NCBI GenBank assembly: GCA_963210315.1
Contig: OY723258.1
Location: forward strand, 1,488,001 to 1,552,000
From: Rhynchopus euleeides
Lineage: Eukaryota > Euglenozoa > Diplonemea > Diplonemida > Diplonemidae
DNA length: 64,000 nucleotides
Reading direction: 5' to 3'
Under the pieces are notes generated by a model, which was given only the letters and a program-made list of their open reading frames with translations, had not been told where the DNA came from and did not search any database. Positions 33,574 to 43,534 of this stretch are shown here, piece by piece; positions within the stretch are counted from its first letter, which is position 1, and each line of letters begins with the position of its first letter. Both the position numbers and the translations under genes were made by a program.

Positions 33574-34936
33574 ATGTCGGGCGCCGACCGTGATGCCGAC
33601 CACCATGCGGACCCCAATGCGGCAGGGGATGAAGCAGTCGAGGATTCGCAGTACGCGCTCCGCCTGCAGCTGATGGAGTACGAAGAGCTTGAACGGTCAC
33701 TGCCGGCGGACTTCCCGCTGCCTGACGAATCCGACCTGGAGGTATGGCAATGGCTTGGCAGCGTGTGGGGTCGGTGTGCCCTGCCTATCCAGCGCGAAGG
33801 GTTCTACCTCCCCAAGCTGGGCATCGCAAGCACAGGCATGCCATACGGCAAGTGGGCCACGTGATGCAGGGCCTGCCCACTGGCACACTCAAACCGTGTC
33901 CACCGCACACCACACACCTCAACAGGGCCGCCTGGCAATCCTTCGCGACATTGCGCACAGCCAGTTCTCCATGCAGCAGCAGGAGGGCATCGAGGTATGT
34001 CTGGCCTGCCCTCGTGGGGCGGGGCTGCTGCGGTGTTGACAGGTCCACCCGTTGCGGCGGTGGGTCGGTTGTGCATTGTTTGTGTTGGGTCTGCCCACCC
34101 CTCATCACCGCACAACAACTGCACAGGCGCTGCTCGGGAATGTGGCTAACCACATGAATCACGATGACGATCGCGAAGAGTCGATGAGTTACGACGAAGA
34201 AGCAGAGGAGGAGGAGGATGTCGGGATCGAAGAGCTGATGGCGGTGCTCAACGCGCTGCGCTCCAACCACGGCGCGCCTGGGATGCAGCTGCTGCAGCTG
34301 CTGCAGGGCACGCAGATGCTGCGGCTGATGCCGCAGGAGGTGGATGTCGACAACATGTCCTACGAGGAGCTGACTGATCTCTGCGAGAGCATAGGCAAAG
34401 TCAACGTGGGGCTCAAACCCGATCAAATCGCCGCCCGCACTGTGCAGCTGAACTACGGCACCGATGTGCGCACCACTCCAGACGAGAAGTGTGCCATCTG
34501 CATGTGCGAGTTTGAGAAGTGTGACGGGCTGCGGAAGCTGTCCTGTCCTCACTACTTCCACACCGACTGCATCGACACCTGGCTCTCAGAGTCGAAGAAG
34601 TGTCCTGTGTGCAAGGTGGAGGTGACCAAGCCTGTGCCTCTCGACCCGGCCCTGGCTGTCCCCAAGAGCTCGCCCCCAGCGGCGGCGACGCCCCCGCGGC
34701 AGCCCACAGGGTCCACACCGTCGAAGAAGGTGCGGAAGCGGACAGGCGGCACAACCGCCTCCTCGTCATCTAAGGCAACCCGCCCTTCGTCCTCCAGCCG
34801 CAGGACATCTGCAGCTGCCACGCCAGCGCCTGCTGCTGCCGCGCAAACACCGGCTGCGACGGCGCGCACAGGCAAGAAAAAGAAGTCATCGCGTGCTGCG
34901 GCACCACCGCCGCCAGATGCGATGCACTTCCGCTAG
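33574..34936 (+). CDS. RING-H2 finger protein, probable E3 ubiquitin ligase, 3 exons
   Basis: Exons 33574-33741, 33926-33994 and 34127-34936, all phase 0, give 348 aa. The N-terminus is acidic (MSGADRDADHHADPN) and a Glu-rich stretch (EEAEEEEDVGIEELMAVLNAL) follows in exon 3. The RING-H2 spans roughly residues 198-242: C-x2-C (CAIC), C (KLSC), H-x2-H (HYFHTDC), C-x2-C (CPVC), with DTWL between. The tail is a Ser/Thr/Ala/Lys-rich disordered region with basic patches (KKVRKRTGG; GKKKKSS). The spacing is canonical for ligases that recruit E2 enzymes. Substrate and compartment are unknown; a nuclear location is possible from the basic tail. Confidence 0.8.
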
Positions 34937-37768
34937 GGTACTTCGTGGGAGCGGGTGAGTGGTGGTGAGGCATAGAAGGGAGAAGAAGGACAGCGGGGAC
35001 AACAACCCCAGCAGGACACCGCACGACGCGGTCTTCGGATCCTGGGCTGCACCCCGGCTCACTCGTCCAGTCCGGCTACCCGGCTACCCGGCGGCGATTC
35101 GGCCACCGGATGATGAGAAAACCCCGAGAGTGTATCGCCGGGGCCCGGATATTGTGTCGTGCGTGCTTTTTGACCACCCCTCCCCTCCCTTGCGCCTGCG
35201 ATGCATCGCAGCGCAGTGGCCCAGCCGGTCCCAGCAGCAGAAGCTGTCAGCCGCTTTCTGACAAACCAGGTTCTGACGCCCCATGGGTGGAAAATTGTCT
35301 TGCCACCCATTGCCTTCTTGCCATGCTCCAGTCGGCATACGGCATTGCCAGCGCACGGCATGCCGAGCCTCGGGCCACAGCGTTGTGCTTATGGCATGCG
35401 TGCATAACCCCCCCCCCCCTCCCTCCCTCACCCGCAACCGTTCTGTGATACTAATCAGCTTCGGCACTGCGGGTCCTCCGAACGAAACGTAGCGCAAAAT
35501 CGACGAAAAGTTATTATATTGATTCATTTTGAACCTTTTATCCCTTCTTGGGGGCGCCCCTCCCCCCAAACCCGGAGGGATGGAGGTAAGGGACGCCCCA
35601 AGAGGGAGCGATAGACGACCCCCCCCCCCGCATTGTTTTTATCCCGGACACAGTTATGGGGATTCTGGACTTCGGGGGGGAGAAGCCCTCTGCAAGATAC
35701 GCGGCACATCTGAATGGAGAATGGCCAGAGTCGCAATGAACAACCGAAGGATGTGTGTTTTGCATACCGCCACCACCGTCAACTCGAGAGCCCCTGTTTC
35801 AGCAGGGGGTTGTGATATATGACGATCGGGCAGGACCAGGGAAGGCGGGGTGGGGTGGGTGGAGGGGGTGGAGTACAAACCTAGAGAACAACATGGCCAA
35901 GCGTTGTGTCCCACGACACCCTCCCCCCTTCTGGGTGACCCGGCGCTGCAAAAAAATATTAGGGTGGTGTTTGCATGCAATGTGCAGGCAACTGTTTAGC
36001 CCATACCCCCCCCCCCGGCCTTCCCCCCACCACCACCACCACTTGTTGTTTCGTGTTAAACTGGTGCCCACCCACCCCCTCCCCCACGTGCCATCAAACC
36101 CCCCCCCCCCCCATTCCCTGACCTGCCATATATTGAGTGAGGTGGATGAGAAGGCCTGCTTTTCTGTGCCCCTTTTCATCTCATCTCTGCATAATCAGCA
36201 CCACCGCAAACACTTGGTCTCTATCGACTGAGCGGGGCCCCACTGTGTGGGTCTTGGTTGAGAGCCTGCAAACTTTGAAGCGACGCGACGGCACCTGTGC
36301 CCCCTGCACCCTAGCATCCACATCGGCGGCGGCGGTGTCGGTTCGCTCGGAAGGAAACCTCCCGTGTGTGTCAGTGTGACAGTGTTAATGAGATCATACA
36401 TCAAGGGCAACTGCTCGGTGTGTGTCGACACTAACATACAAGGATTCACGTGTGTGCGTGTGTCGCTCTCTCCGCCCACAGTGGAGGTATCACCAGAGCT
36501 CGCTCGGTGACCTCACTAAACTAAAAATAACGTGTATCTCTCTCTCAAATGCGTGCCATGCTCAAATGTCGTGCCGCTGACGCCCCTGACCCCCGGAAGC
36601 TCCAGGAAAACGCAAAGCGTCAGCCAAAAAAAAAAGGCAAGCAAAAAAAATGTCACCTGAGAGGGAGGTTGCTTTCTCGTTGGAGCTTCGGCCTTCCAAT
36701 ACCCCCCTACTCCCCTTCTCTCTCTCTCGCTTCGTTCTATCTCCTGTTCTTCCCCCGCTACCTTGTAAGAATGTGTAGAATTGTGGCAGTGTGTCCGGCA
36801 AAGCATCGGTGTGGCCGGAAGGGAAGTGTCTTTGTCTTTTTTTTTAGGTCGGCTAACAGATATTCAGAGGCACTCTTGCAGCGGCGTGGTGTTGTTCTTG
36901 GGGGGGTGGGGGAGGGGAGAAGGCATTTAGAAGTGCAGAAAAAGCGGGCTGCACTAACAACGCTTGTTATGAAAAGGCGTGTCAGGGCTGACACGCTTAT
37001 TACCTCTGCATTGCCTTTTGATGTGTGTGGGGTGGGGTGGGTGGGGCTGTCCTACCTCAAGGCATCCCTATACCCGCCCCCCCCCCCCCCCCAAAAAAAA
37101 ATCTTGTGCGTTTCAGGGATTGTGCGGCAGGTGAGATCCAACAGGGAGGGACACGCACGCACGCGTAGGGCGGGCAATGATCCGCGCAGGATCTCCCCAC
37201 ATAAAACGTGGTCACCACACACGCATACAGCTCTGTGATATGGTCTACACACGATAAACGTGGCCATCCTTCCCCTTCCCCTTTCCGACCAAGCTTCGGA
37301 TTGGTAGAATGAAGACAGTGAAGCGGTGGCTTCCCGCCCACACACCCCCTACCTCCTCCCCCCCCCCCCCCAGGCATATGCGCCTAAAAAAACCATTCGT
37401 AACCCCCACCCCCCCCACCCAATCTGTAGATATATTCCCAGATTTTTTTATGTACGGCACGCGCTGAACACAGGGTCATCTTCAGCACCACCCGACCTTA
37501 CCCTGCCTCCCCCCCCCCCCCCCCCATCCTTGCGACTGCGCGCGAACTCTCTGTTCGGCTACCCCCACCCCCCCCCCCCCCCCACCCCCCCATCTCTCTC
37601 TCTGTCTCTCCATTTATTGCCGCCTACACGATACGGTCGTCAGACCAGACTACCGTGTCGTGTATGCATCTTCCTGCTCCCTCTCTACCCCATCCACCCC
37701 CCCCCCCCCTTCCCTTTCAAACAAGGGCTCGTCACGATACAGCAATGATTGATGCGGTCATTCGTTTG
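34937..37768. other. Intergenic, 2.8 kb
   Basis: No gene is supported on either strand. Homopolymer C/G and A/T tracts are dense (35410, 36010, 36100, 36630, 37080, 37370, 37510 and 37570). Apparent reading frames are compositionally driven. Confidence 0.55.
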
Positions 37769-37993
37769 GGGGGCCTTCGCTACCAGGTGTGACTGAGTGA
37801 GAACAAGTGAGGGGCAACCTGCTTCCCCTCGCTGACTGACGAGCTGTATAGCGTATCAGTTCTCGTGCGTAAGTCTTTCATGGACCTCCTGTGCGATGCG
37901 GGTCCGCTAATCCAACATAGCCAAACGGCGAGCTCTCTCTCTCTCTCTCTCGCTACCAACGACGAGCTGTGACTGGTAGCGAGGGGCACCCCC
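37769..37993. mobile_element. MITE copy 2 (partner of 28672-28770), with an internal insertion
   Basis: It runs from GGGGGCCTTCGCTACCA to TGGTAGCGAGGGGCACCCCC and is inverted relative to copy 1. It is interrupted by about 120 bases (37848-37970) flanked by a 9-base direct repeat ACGAGCTGT (37839-37847 and 37962-37970). A 9-bp duplication suggests a Mutator-type insertion, but no inserted terminal repeats are obvious. Confidence 0.7.
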
Positions 37994-38384
37994 TTTGAGA
38001 ACCAAGCGAGGCAGCGAGCGCCCCCCCCAACCCCCTCATGGGGCGAACGGGGTTATTCTATGCGAGAGAGCCTGAGAGGCCTGGGGATTGCTTGCTGCAA
38101 TGCAGAGTAAGGGGTGAGGGCGGGGAGGGGGGGGGGGGGGGTGGGGGGTGGTGGTCGTCAACAGCGAGAGAGAGCACCTCGCCACGCTCGGTAGACGGAC
38201 TGCGAGGCCCTGGCGAATCCAGGGCAGTTGTTTGGGGGGGGGGGGTGTGTGGGGTTCCAACACCGTTTTTTTTGTGCCGCGAGGATACGATATTATAGGT
38301 TTGCATCGGGCTGAGAAAAAAATGGGCAGCACCTTCCCCCCACCTCCCCCTGCACGGTGGGATCAAAAAAAAGTAGTACTATTA

Positions 38385-39385
38385 TGGTGCCCCTGATTTA
38401 CCCCTTTTTCACTACGCACAAACTACGCAATCTGGGGGGGGGGTCTCGCTTTTTGGTCCCCCCCCAGTTTTTTTTGGTCCCCCTTTCTGTGTGGCTACTG
38501 AGACAGGACTGGAGGCACTGCGCTGACCGAGCAAAAAATTATTGCCAGAACTCACTATACACCGTACGAAAGAACGCACGACATGTGGGGCGGGACTCCA
38601 GAAACACCTGGGCAAGGTTGCCCCATGCCCAGAAACACCTGAGAAGGAAGTGAGTTCCAGGAGCCGCGTAGAACACCCTCGAGATTGTGAATGATGATAC
38701 GATCACAGCCTTCAGGGCGCTGCGAGGTGCCACCCTGAAGGTGGCCCTTGACATCAAGGAGAGCGTCGGCCGAGGGGTCGACGAAAAGCTGAAGAAGGCG
38801 CTACTGGCACTGGATCCCGCGGGGTATACGGAGGTCACCGCCACACAGGCAACCTCCGCTGACAACGTCCAGGAGACGTTATCCGAGGGGATCACAACGG
38901 CACTAGAGATCTGTGTCACGGGATCCAGGCGCCCACTCTCCCTCGACGGTCTGGGGATTGTTGTTGGGTATGGTGTCGTTTCCTGCAGCTGCAAAAAAGC
39001 GTAGCAACTGTGCTTCCTTCTTCCTTAATGATGCGTTGACGCTTCCACCCGGAGGAGCTGAAGCAGGCACCGCTTAATGATGCGTTGATGCTTCCACCCG
39101 ACGAGCTGAAGCAGGCACCGCGCCAAAGGGCACCCCCAAAGAGACCTGCAAAGACTGCGTCGAAACCCGCACCGAAGGCTGCCAGCGCTGCAGCACCTGA
39201 AGAACCTGCAGCACCTGCAGCACCTGAAGCGCCTGCACCCTCACTGACCCCGGAACAGCAAGAACTCCTTGAGTTTGGGGTCCCGGCATAGAGACAGAGA
39301 ATGGCTGAGTAAATCAAAAAATGAGACCCCCCCCCCCCTTTTCACTACGCACAAACTACGCAATATGGGGTCGTCAGGGGCACCA
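38385..39385 (+). mobile_element. ~1.0-kb TGGTG...CACCA element, copy B (inverted relative to copy A)
   Basis: TGGTGCCCCTGA opens and TCAGGGGCACCA closes it. CTATT flanks both sides, with one extra A at the left junction. It is nearly identical to 26777-27775; both short protein frames are the same in the two copies, so one moved recently. The subterminal motif of copy A is present at both ends, again as direct repeats. It sits inside the left arm of the nest-2 outer element. Confidence 0.85.
38672..39291 (+). pseudogene. Relic accessory-protein gene of TGGTG element copy B
   Basis: The frame opens after a TAG at 38669-38671 without an ATG, runs NTLEIVNDDTITAFRALRG... to a stop at 39004, and is followed by an Ala/Pro-rich frame (39085-39291) ending LLEFGVPA. 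Its translation is the same as copy A. The conserved pattern TLK...LLALDPAGYTEV...EG--T--E--VTG resembles residues ~130-240 of the protein at 39671 by eye. Confidence 0.5.
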
Positions 39386-39414
39386 CTATTTTTGTCCACT
39401 ATAAGTTGCCACTA

Positions 39415-39572
39415 CACGGTGGACTCCAGCGGGGGTAGGGTAACCCTTTTCGGGAGTCTCAACTAGGGGGAGTCCAACTCCCGCTAGCGGGAGTCTATAC
39501 TCCCGCTAGCGGGAGTCTGACTCCCCCTAGCGGGAGTCTTTTCACCTATTTTCACTCATTTTTCCCATGATA
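39415..39572 (+). repeat. Left terminal inverted repeat with CCGCTAGCGG palindromes
   Basis: The CACGGTGG tip is followed by clustered GACTCCCGCTAGCGGGAGTC-type palindromes, then TTTTCACCTATTTTCA. It is mirrored at 42744-42902 with a few differences. Confidence 0.85.
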
Positions 39573-39670
39573 CCTATGCAATGTGGCACTCGTCACTGAA
39601 GTACAGCCACACACACACACACCAAACGGACGTTTCCACCCATCCCAGCTCGCAGACCTGATTCACAAAA

Positions 39671-40672
39671 ATGGGGAAGACGACAACGAAGCCGGCAGTG
39701 AAGGTGGCAGCGAAGCCGGCGGCGAAGTCGAGTAAGAAGAAGAAGAGCGCAGAGAGTCCCGAGGCTGCGGAGGCGACGAACATTGTGGCTGATTTTTGCA
39801 CGGCCTTCCTCGTTAAAAAAGGGGGAAGTGTGCTGACACTGGGATCCATTAGAAGGCTCCTAGCAACGGTGTTGACCGGCAAGGAGATCAACAAGCACAG
39901 CCCCCAGGTGGCCAACGCCATCACCGCCGTATTCCCTGACATGGACAAGCTCGCTGTGAGGGAGGTCGAGATGATGCAGAAGGACGGCACCCTCCCCGCC
40001 ACCTACAGGGTTGAGGTGAAGCGCGGGAAGGTGCAAGACACCAAGTTGGTGGGTGTCACCCTCAAGCCAAAGATGCCCTTGGCTTGGGCGGAGGAGGGCC
40101 ACAAGAAGAATCCGCTGTACCAGCGGGTCCTTGCTGCGCTTGCCCCGGCCTACAAGGAGGTCGAGATGAACAACGTGTACACTGCCGTGCAGCAGGAGGA
40201 GGATACTACGACGAAGAATGTGATGCAGCACTTCCCGGTGGTCACCCCGTTGCCTGGGGCAGCCAACGTGCATGTGGTGATGCTCGAGGGGCTGTTGACC
40301 CGGGTTGAGTTTTCAGTGACAGGCCTGCAGGTGTCGCTGACGTGTCTTCGCGTGGTCCACGAGGGTTCGACAATCCCCAGCGGCACATACACCGCCACCT
40401 ATTTCCTCCCCAGGAGCCCTGCCGATGGCGAGCCCATCACCTGCGAGCAGGTGGAGGGGCAGTTGGCCCTGTGGAAGGTCACCGTTCCTTTGGAACAGCC
40501 CCGCGCCACGGTGACCGGCTCAGGCCAGGCCAACACCTCCACCGTGGGGAGGTACAAGGACCTGCTGGGGATCGACCTCGCACAGCCTGAGGTCCCCGAC
40601 ACAGAGGAAGAAGCCCCTCCGAGCATCCCGCAGGCCATCACAGTGGAGGAGGACGACATGGACACCCTCTGA
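39671..40672 (+). CDS. Transposon accessory protein (333 aa, probable DNA-binding), unknown family
   Basis: The start MGKTTTKPAVKVAAKPAAKS is a Lys/Ala-rich basic head with KKKKK (residues ~20-25). A compact region follows (NIVADFCTAFLVKKGGSVLTLGSIRRLLATVLTG...) that could be a small helical DNA-binding domain. Next is a beta-rich middle (residues ~110-290, including NPLYQRVLAALAPAYKEVE and LEGLLTRVEFSVTG), and an acidic tail ending EEDDMDTL. It lies 100 bases inside the left terminal repeat and ~200 bases before the transposase on the same strand. By analogy with two-gene CACTA elements it may bind the subterminal palindromes (inference). Fragments at 26870-27490 and 38672-39291 look like relatives. 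Confidence 0.65.
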   Translation: MGKTTTKPAVKVAAKPAAKSSKKKKSAESPEAAEATNIVADFCTAFLVKKGGSVLTLGSIRRLLATVLTGKEINKHSPQVANAITAVFPDMDKLAVREVEMMQKDGTLPATYRVEVKRGKVQDTKLVGVTLKPKMPLAWAEEGHKKNPLYQRVLAALAPAYKEVEMNNVYTAVQQEEDTTTKNVMQHFPVVTPLPGAANVHVVMLEGLLTRVEFSVTGLQVSLTCLRVVHEGSTIPSGTYTATYFLPRSPADGEPITCEQVEGQLALWKVTVPLEQPRATVTGSGQANTSTVGRYKDLLGIDLAQPEVPDTEEEAPPSIPQAITVEEDDMDTL

Positions 40673-40875
40673 GGGAAGCTGGCTGTGCATCAGCCTGCGG
40701 AAGTTGAATGATCAGACTGTCATGGAAGCCACAAACCCCACACTCCAAAACATCGACAGTTTTTTCGCTTGGCTACATCTGACGTGGTGTGTGTGTTGCA
40801 ACCTTATTCGGCTCCACTCACACTCGCTCTCACAGGTGTCACAGGGGGTATTTTCAAGACCCATGCCATCGAACC

Positions 40876-42636
40876 ATGTCGAATGCAAATGAAGCGAAGA
40901 GTGTCGGGGAGACTCTTGCTGCCAACCGGCATGCCCTTCGGATGTCTCAACGGACACTCGCCAAGGTCAACCAGCTTCATAAGGAGCGTGTTGGTGAGAA
41001 CCTGGGTGTGTCACGAAAGCGACTCCGCGAAATGGAGAAGCCTGCCTGCGAACGTGTTGAATGGCGCCTTTCCCGTGGTTTGCTCGGGGCATTTGAGTTC
41101 CTCGAAGAAGAGGCGGGAGAATCATCGACAATGCAGTGTAGCGTGCCACTTCTCGGCGTCATGTACACGGACGGATACACGCCACGTAATTCATTACGTT
41201 CCGATAACGCACGTGTCCGTCTGTCTCTCGGGGTCATCAATCCCGAAAACACGATGACTGCGCCGGGTATTACTTTCTCAGACCTTCCGAAAGGTGATCA
41301 CAAGCTGTTCCAAAATCACGCGTTGCTGCAACAGATCATGAGGCTGCACAAAGCGAAAATCTTCCGAGGGGTGCATGTCGCGAGTGTGTCCATAGCAAGA
41401 ATAACCGCCGACCATGCTGAGCAGTGGGCAACAATGAGGCGATGCGGGGGGCGAGGGCACCGATGCTCACTGTGCGACATCCCAGAAGAACGCTGGTATC
41501 AACAGGTGCATCGATACCCGCACCTGACTCTCTCTGAGATGAAAGAGGCTGGCTACCCCTCCCTCTTGGCAGGTGTGCTTCCCAATGCCCGCTACGTCAC
41601 CCCAGCACTCCATGACTGCAAGGGGCTCGCCATGCGGCTGATCAGGGTACTGGATGAGACAACAAAAAAAATATTCGACAAGACCTGTACAAACCTTGCA
41701 CTGAATGTGTCGCAGAATGGGACAGGTGCTCAGTTCCGGAAGGTCGTGCTTGCCATGTCACAGGACACCACCTACAAGGGCTTGTTCCGCTACCTCTTTG
41801 TCTCCCTTGCAGACCTCATGCATTTCCGGTATGCAGACATCCCCTGGCGCTTCTGGGGATGCAAGGATGAGTCAGCCCGGATTCCCTTCTTGCGTGCTCG
41901 GATCTCAGGGCATATATTTCACTGGTTGATGGAGCATGCCGAAAAGGGATCAACGCGCAATGCCTACGTACACAGTCTCCATCATTGGTGGGCTCCAGAA
42001 GATGCAGTGCCTCTGCAGAACAACGACGAATTTGAAGAAGCAGAGAACGGACATCGCAAGAAAGATGCCGTTACAATCGCCAGCTCCGCAACTTACGAGA
42101 GAGATCTTGCAATGGCAGAAGAGAAGCGGCGCGAATCGGGCATGCCTTGGAAGGTTGCGCACCTGTCGCAGGACGGGATCCTCGGGTATAGAGAAGTCAT
42201 TCTGTGTCCGTGTCTGCACACCCGACACGCTCATAGATTGGCTGTGTATGTTCTTTGCACACAGTTGACACAGCTGCAGAAGGGGTTTGTGCACTGCAAC
42301 ACACAGGACTTCGTTGAACCCAGCAGCGCGCCCTACTTCCTGTTCCGGTTCCCCGAAGGACACCGCAAATTATCGCTCTGCTTGTGCAAAATGCCAATCC
42401 CGCTGGGGGCGACTTTCACACCATTCGTGTCATCCGAGGCGACTTTGAGCACGCTTGACCAACGCGCACAGCAGGAGGGGGATGACAGTTCTGACGAAGA
42501 AGATGAGGAAAGCCTGCAGGATGGTTTGTCTTGCCCAAGGTGTAACACAACTACGACAGGCGACGGCCGCACTTTGACACCTCAAATTCTAACCGCTCAC
42601 CTCCGCAGGTGCAGCCGCTACCAGGAGGATAGGTAG
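40876..42636 (+). CDS. DDE-type transposase, CACTA/TNP2-like, divergent
   Basis: The protein has 586 aa, starting MSNANEAKSVGETLAANRHA. An in-frame ATG 29 codons upstream is less likely because that stretch resembles leader sequence. TDGYTP places a candidate catalytic Asp at residue 99. ITADHAEQW places a second at residue 179, followed by CSLC (197-200); this Asp-then-CxxC spacing is the arrangement of TNP2-type transposases. A PALHDCKGLAMRLIRVL block resembles the conserved 'D-H...K.LL' block of that group. Candidate third acidic residues lie further on (around WGCKDESARIPFL). The C-terminus is acidic (DDSSDEEDEES) then CPRC...HLRRC, a likely C2HC zinc finger. The frame is intact with no introns. 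Confidence 0.72.
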   Translation: MSNANEAKSVGETLAANRHALRMSQRTLAKVNQLHKERVGENLGVSRKRLREMEKPACERVEWRLSRGLLGAFEFLEEEAGESSTMQCSVPLLGVMYTDGYTPRNSLRSDNARVRLSLGVINPENTMTAPGITFSDLPKGDHKLFQNHALLQQIMRLHKAKIFRGVHVASVSIARITADHAEQWATMRRCGGRGHRCSLCDIPEERWYQQVHRYPHLTLSEMKEAGYPSLLAGVLPNARYVTPALHDCKGLAMRLIRVLDETTKKIFDKTCTNLALNVSQNGTGAQFRKVVLAMSQDTTYKGLFRYLFVSLADLMHFRYADIPWRFWGCKDESARIPFLRARISGHIFHWLMEHAEKGSTRNAYVHSLHHWWAPEDAVPLQNNDEFEEAENGHRKKDAVTIASSATYERDLAMAEEKRRESGMPWKVAHLSQDGILGYREVILCPCLHTRHAHRLAVYVLCTQLTQLQKGFVHCNTQDFVEPSSAPYFLFRFPEGHRKLSLCLCKMPIPLGATFTPFVSSEATLSTLDQRAQQEGDDSSDEEDEESLQDGLSCPRCNTTTTGDGRTLTPQILTAHLRRCSRYQEDR

Positions 42637-42743
42637 GTAGTCCAGAGTCCGGGGAAACTGACAGAAGCAAAACAAGCCCCTCCCCATCCCTCTTCCACCT
42701 TCCCCCCGCATGATTTTACCCCCCACGCCAGTAGACTGTAACT

Positions 42744-42902
42744 ATATCATGGGAAAAATGGATGAAAATAGGTGAAAAGACTCCCGCTAGGGGGAGTCAG
42801 ACTCCCCCTAGCGGGAGTCTGGACTCCCGCTAGCGGGAGTCTTTGACACCCTCTCAGACTCCCGCTCCCAGACTCCCGCTAGGGCCGCTGGAGTCCACCG
42901 TG
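42744..42902 (-). repeat. Right terminal inverted repeat with CCGCTAGCGG palindromes
   Basis: This is the complement of the left repeat, ending ...GGAGTCCACCGTG. It carries extra partial palindromes near 42855-42885. Confidence 0.85.
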
Positions 42903-43267
42903 TATATAGTGACTATATACTGGACACATAGTACTATATGGAAACGGTATACTGGCGAATTTGGCACACTTACTCGCCACATAGTGGACACATTCTCAAT
43001 TATACTGGACACATACTGGGCAAATAGTGGCACGGCGACTATAATAGTCGCCATGTCAGTATTATAGTGACTATTATAGTGGACGTGCGACTATAATAGT
43101 CGCATGTCCACTATAATAGTCACTATAATAGTGGCATGCCACTATTATAGTGACTATTATAGTGGACATGCGACTATAATAGTCACTATAATAGTGACTA
43201 TTATAGTGGACATGCGACTATTATAGTGACTATAATAGTGACAAGTCCACTATAATAGTGACTATTA
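42903..43267. repeat. Subterminal palindrome array (ACTATAATAGTC type) of the nest-2 outer element
   Basis: Tightly packed GTGACTATTATAGT, CCACTATAATAGTC and CATGCGACTATAATAGTC units occur in both orientations. The same units recur at 45014-45140 on the other side of the inserted 1.75-kb element. Confidence 0.8.
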
Positions 43268-43534
43268 GGAGGGTGTCCTAAATTTAGGAAATTTTTGAAA
43301 AATTTGGAAAATTTTGGGGGATTTTTTGAAAAAATGGCGAAAAAAAGGGTGTGGGGAGTTGGATCCAGTTTAGCAAAGTCCGTGTATTTGGACGCGGCCC
43401 CTCAGATAAGGAAGCCGCGTCTCAGGTGCAGGATGTGGGGTGTTGTCGATTTTTCAGGGTTCGACATTCTCGGGCTGGACGGAGAGAAACGGTGGGTGCA
43501 ACTCTGATCAGAAAAAACTTCAACCGAAAAAACG

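Larger units (their letters stand above)
39415..42902 (+). mobile_element. Complete autonomous CACGG-ended (CACTA-like) DNA transposon, 3.49 kb
   Basis: The termini CACGGTGGACTCCAGCGG / CCGCTGGAGTCCACCGTG are bounded by TA on both sides. The inverted repeats extend about 158 bases (39415-39572 and 42744-42902). They contain several GACTCCCGCTAGCGGGAGTC palindromes and end with a shared TTTTTCCCATGATA stretch. Two intact genes lie between them: a 333-aa accessory protein and a 586-aa DDE transposase. CAC-type ends, subterminal palindromic arrays, a 2-bp duplication and a TNP2-like transposase place it near CACTA/EnSpm. The CACGG terminus and strong divergence suggest a separate lineage. Intact frames and matched ends suggest it is young and possibly active. 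Confidence 0.85.

Noticed and set aside
39415-42902. Assignment of the autonomous element to Transib/RAG
   Set aside because: The CACGGTG tip is close to the RAG heptamer, but the 2-bp duplication and the TDG/Asp-CxxC layout fit CACTA-like elements better.
42903-43267. Regular short repeats resembling a CRISPR array
   Set aside because: The units are palindromes of varying spacing without unique spacers and lie in the arm of a transposon in a eukaryotic genome.
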